Part shown: positions 26,132 to 27,357 of the stretch, piece by piece | Position numbering within the stretch: position 1 is the first letter of the stretch | Layout: each line of letters begins with the position of its first letter | IMG/VR virus record: IMGVR_UViG_3300044638_001587 | Location: 1-27,357 of that record | Direction: 5' to 3' (one strand) | From: a virus | DNA: 27,357 nucleotides | Position numbers and translations under genes: made by a program | The notes under the pieces: model-generated | Told to the model about the DNA's origin: nothing | The model's database searches: none | What the model saw: only the letters and a program-made list of their open reading frames with translations

Positions 26132-27357
26132 ATGTCATATCTATCAGACGAAGAAAGACTAAAGAAGAATCACATCATCATGATGCGTCACCCAGAGACA
26201 GCGTTGTACGGCAGCGTGATGTTGATGGGTAACAGCGAGGTGGTAGAAGGTATACCTACCGCATACACCGATGGTGAGAACAAGCGTTATGGCAAGGAGT
26301 TTATGGCTACCTTGTCTGATGCGGAAGCGAGGGCGGTGGTGCTGCATGAGAATCTGCATGTAGCGTTACTTCATATTCACAGACATAAAGACTTGATGAA
26401 GGAGGATCACGTTCTAGCTAACGTGTCGATGGATATAGTCGTTAACAACATCATCGATAACATCAAAGGTCAACATCAATCGCAACCATTGTGCAAGTTA
26501 CCTGATAGCGCAATCATAGATCACAAGTTCGATGGGTGGGCGGTGCGTGAGATATACAACGAACTACAGAAACAAAATCCACAACGTAAGAAGAAGTGTA
26601 GTGGTGGCGGTGGTGGAGGTGGTAATGGTGGCGGAAGTGGTGGCACTAACCCTGATGATGGTGATGAGAATAACAGTTCAGGTCAGGGTGAAGTCATAAA
26701 CATCAACGGCAAACAAGTCACCGTTCAAGATGGTGATGAGCATGACATGAGCGGAGCCGAGGGTAAGGATGTTAAGGAGTTGAAGGAGTACGAGGAGAAG
26801 GTAGGTCGTGCGTTGCGTGAGGGTGGCATGTTGGCAGGTCGTCTTGGAGCTAACATCCCGCGTGAGATAAGTCAGTCATTGGAGATACCGATCAACTGGA
26901 AGGATGAGTTCCGTGACTTTGTATCTAATAGTGTACGAGGTAAGGACGAGATGACATGGCGTAGGTTCAACCGTAATCTCTTGGCTAATGACATTTACGC
27001 ACCAAGCGAGGACACAGAGACATTGACCGAGGTATGCGTGGGCATCGACACGTCTGGGTCTATTGGCACAGAGGAGCTTGGCGCGTTCGCTTATCAGTTG
27101 CAGACGATCTGTGATGTATGTAAGCCAGACACGGTGAGAATACTCTGGTGGGATACAGAGGTACATGGTGAGCAGGTGTTCGCAGGTGACTCACCTAACA
27201 TCAAAGATATTCTCAAGCCAATGGGCGGTGGCGGCACTATGGTGTCGTGCGTCTCGGACTATCTGAAGGATAAGAAGTACACGCCGGATTGTCTGGTGAT
27301 CTTTACCGATGGCTACGTTGAAGATAAACCAAGGTGGGAAACTGGCATCGATACTCT
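26132..27357 (+). CDS. HExxH metallopeptidase-like/VWA fusion protein, 5' part
   Basis: Open from ATG 26132 (AGGAGAACAAT upstream) to the window edge, 408 codons, C-terminus missing. Residues ~15-150 resemble the N-terminal domain of DUF2201 proteins, with HENLH (72-76) as an HExxH zinc site. Residues ~155-215 are a Gly/Asp-rich linker (a run of seven Gly at ~158-164). Residues ~300-408 are a VWA domain with MIDAS residues D306-T-S-G-S310, a Thr in GGGGTMVS (~369) and FTDG (D393). VWA partners of MoxR ATPases bind metal and target proteins. Here the metallopeptidase-like domain may be catalytic or a remnant; the third zinc ligand is not identified. Confidence 0.82.
   Translation, partial: MSYLSDEERLKKNHIIMMRHPETALYGSVMLMGNSEVVEGIPTAYTDGENKRYGKEFMATLSDAEARAVVLHENLHVALLHIHRHKDLMKEDHVLANVSMDIVVNNIIDNIKGQHQSQPLCKLPDSAIIDHKFDGWAVREIYNELQKQNPQRKKKCSGGGGGGGNGGGSGGTNPDDGDENNSSGQGEVININGKQVTVQDGDEHDMSGAEGKDVKELKEYEEKVGRALREGGMLAGRLGANIPREISQSLEIPINWKDEFRDFVSNSVRGKDEMTWRRFNRNLLANDIYAPSEDTETLTEVCVGIDTSGSIGTEELGAFAYQLQTICDVCKPDTVRILWWDTEVHGEQVFAGDSPNIKDILKPMGGGGTMVSCVSDYLKDKKYTPDCLVIFTDGYVEDKPRWETGIDT

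Overview
This window is part of the genome of a tailed double-stranded DNA phage (Caudoviricetes). It is not an ordinary bacterial region. A portal of the P22/podovirus type, head-tail adaptor-like proteins, and the absence of any tape-measure or sheath gene suggest a short-tailed virion. The host cannot be named from the sequence. Sigma70-like promoters, Shine-Dalgarno sites and overall composition fit a proteobacterial host, and the protein style resembles uncultured aquatic phages.

Left arm (1-19373, minus strand throughout). This is a compact late operon, read from right to left: small terminase candidate, large terminase, a 2-oxoglutarate/Fe(II) oxygenase, portal, a small protein, a GroES-like co-chaperonin, scaffold-like protein, two head-associated proteins and the major capsid protein. 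A strong intrinsic terminator sits immediately downstream of the capsid gene. Further left come two virion-type proteins, a small conserved protein and a holin candidate. Next is an unusual run of small, basic, low-complexity proteins, three of which share a DGIAxRGKTKG-like tag. The arm ends with adaptor and tail genes. Nearly all junctions are TAATG, ATGA or a few bases, so the block is translationally coupled.

Centre (19374-21892). This is the control region between divergent late and early transcription. It contains a late minus-strand promoter, a strand-asymmetric G-run tract with G-quadruplex potential, and two short early units closed by textbook terminators. It also contains a duplicated intergenic module ending in 16-bp palindromes, and about 500 bp without genes. 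That gene-free stretch carries 11 copies of TGTTCYGG or close variants in both orientations, nested inverted repeats and an AT-rich tract. I read it as a candidate replication origin or regulator array.

Right arm (21893-27357, plus strand). A strong promoter drives a chain of small early proteins, several of them single-span membrane peptides. A second promoter with a matching spacer element precedes three larger genes: a DUF3150-like protein, a MoxR-type AAA+ ATPase, and a protein (cut by the window edge) joining an HExxH metallopeptidase-like domain to a VWA domain with an intact MIDAS. This AAA+/VWA triad resembles chaperone-type remodelling machines and is the most notable system in the window. 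Its role in a phage is unknown.
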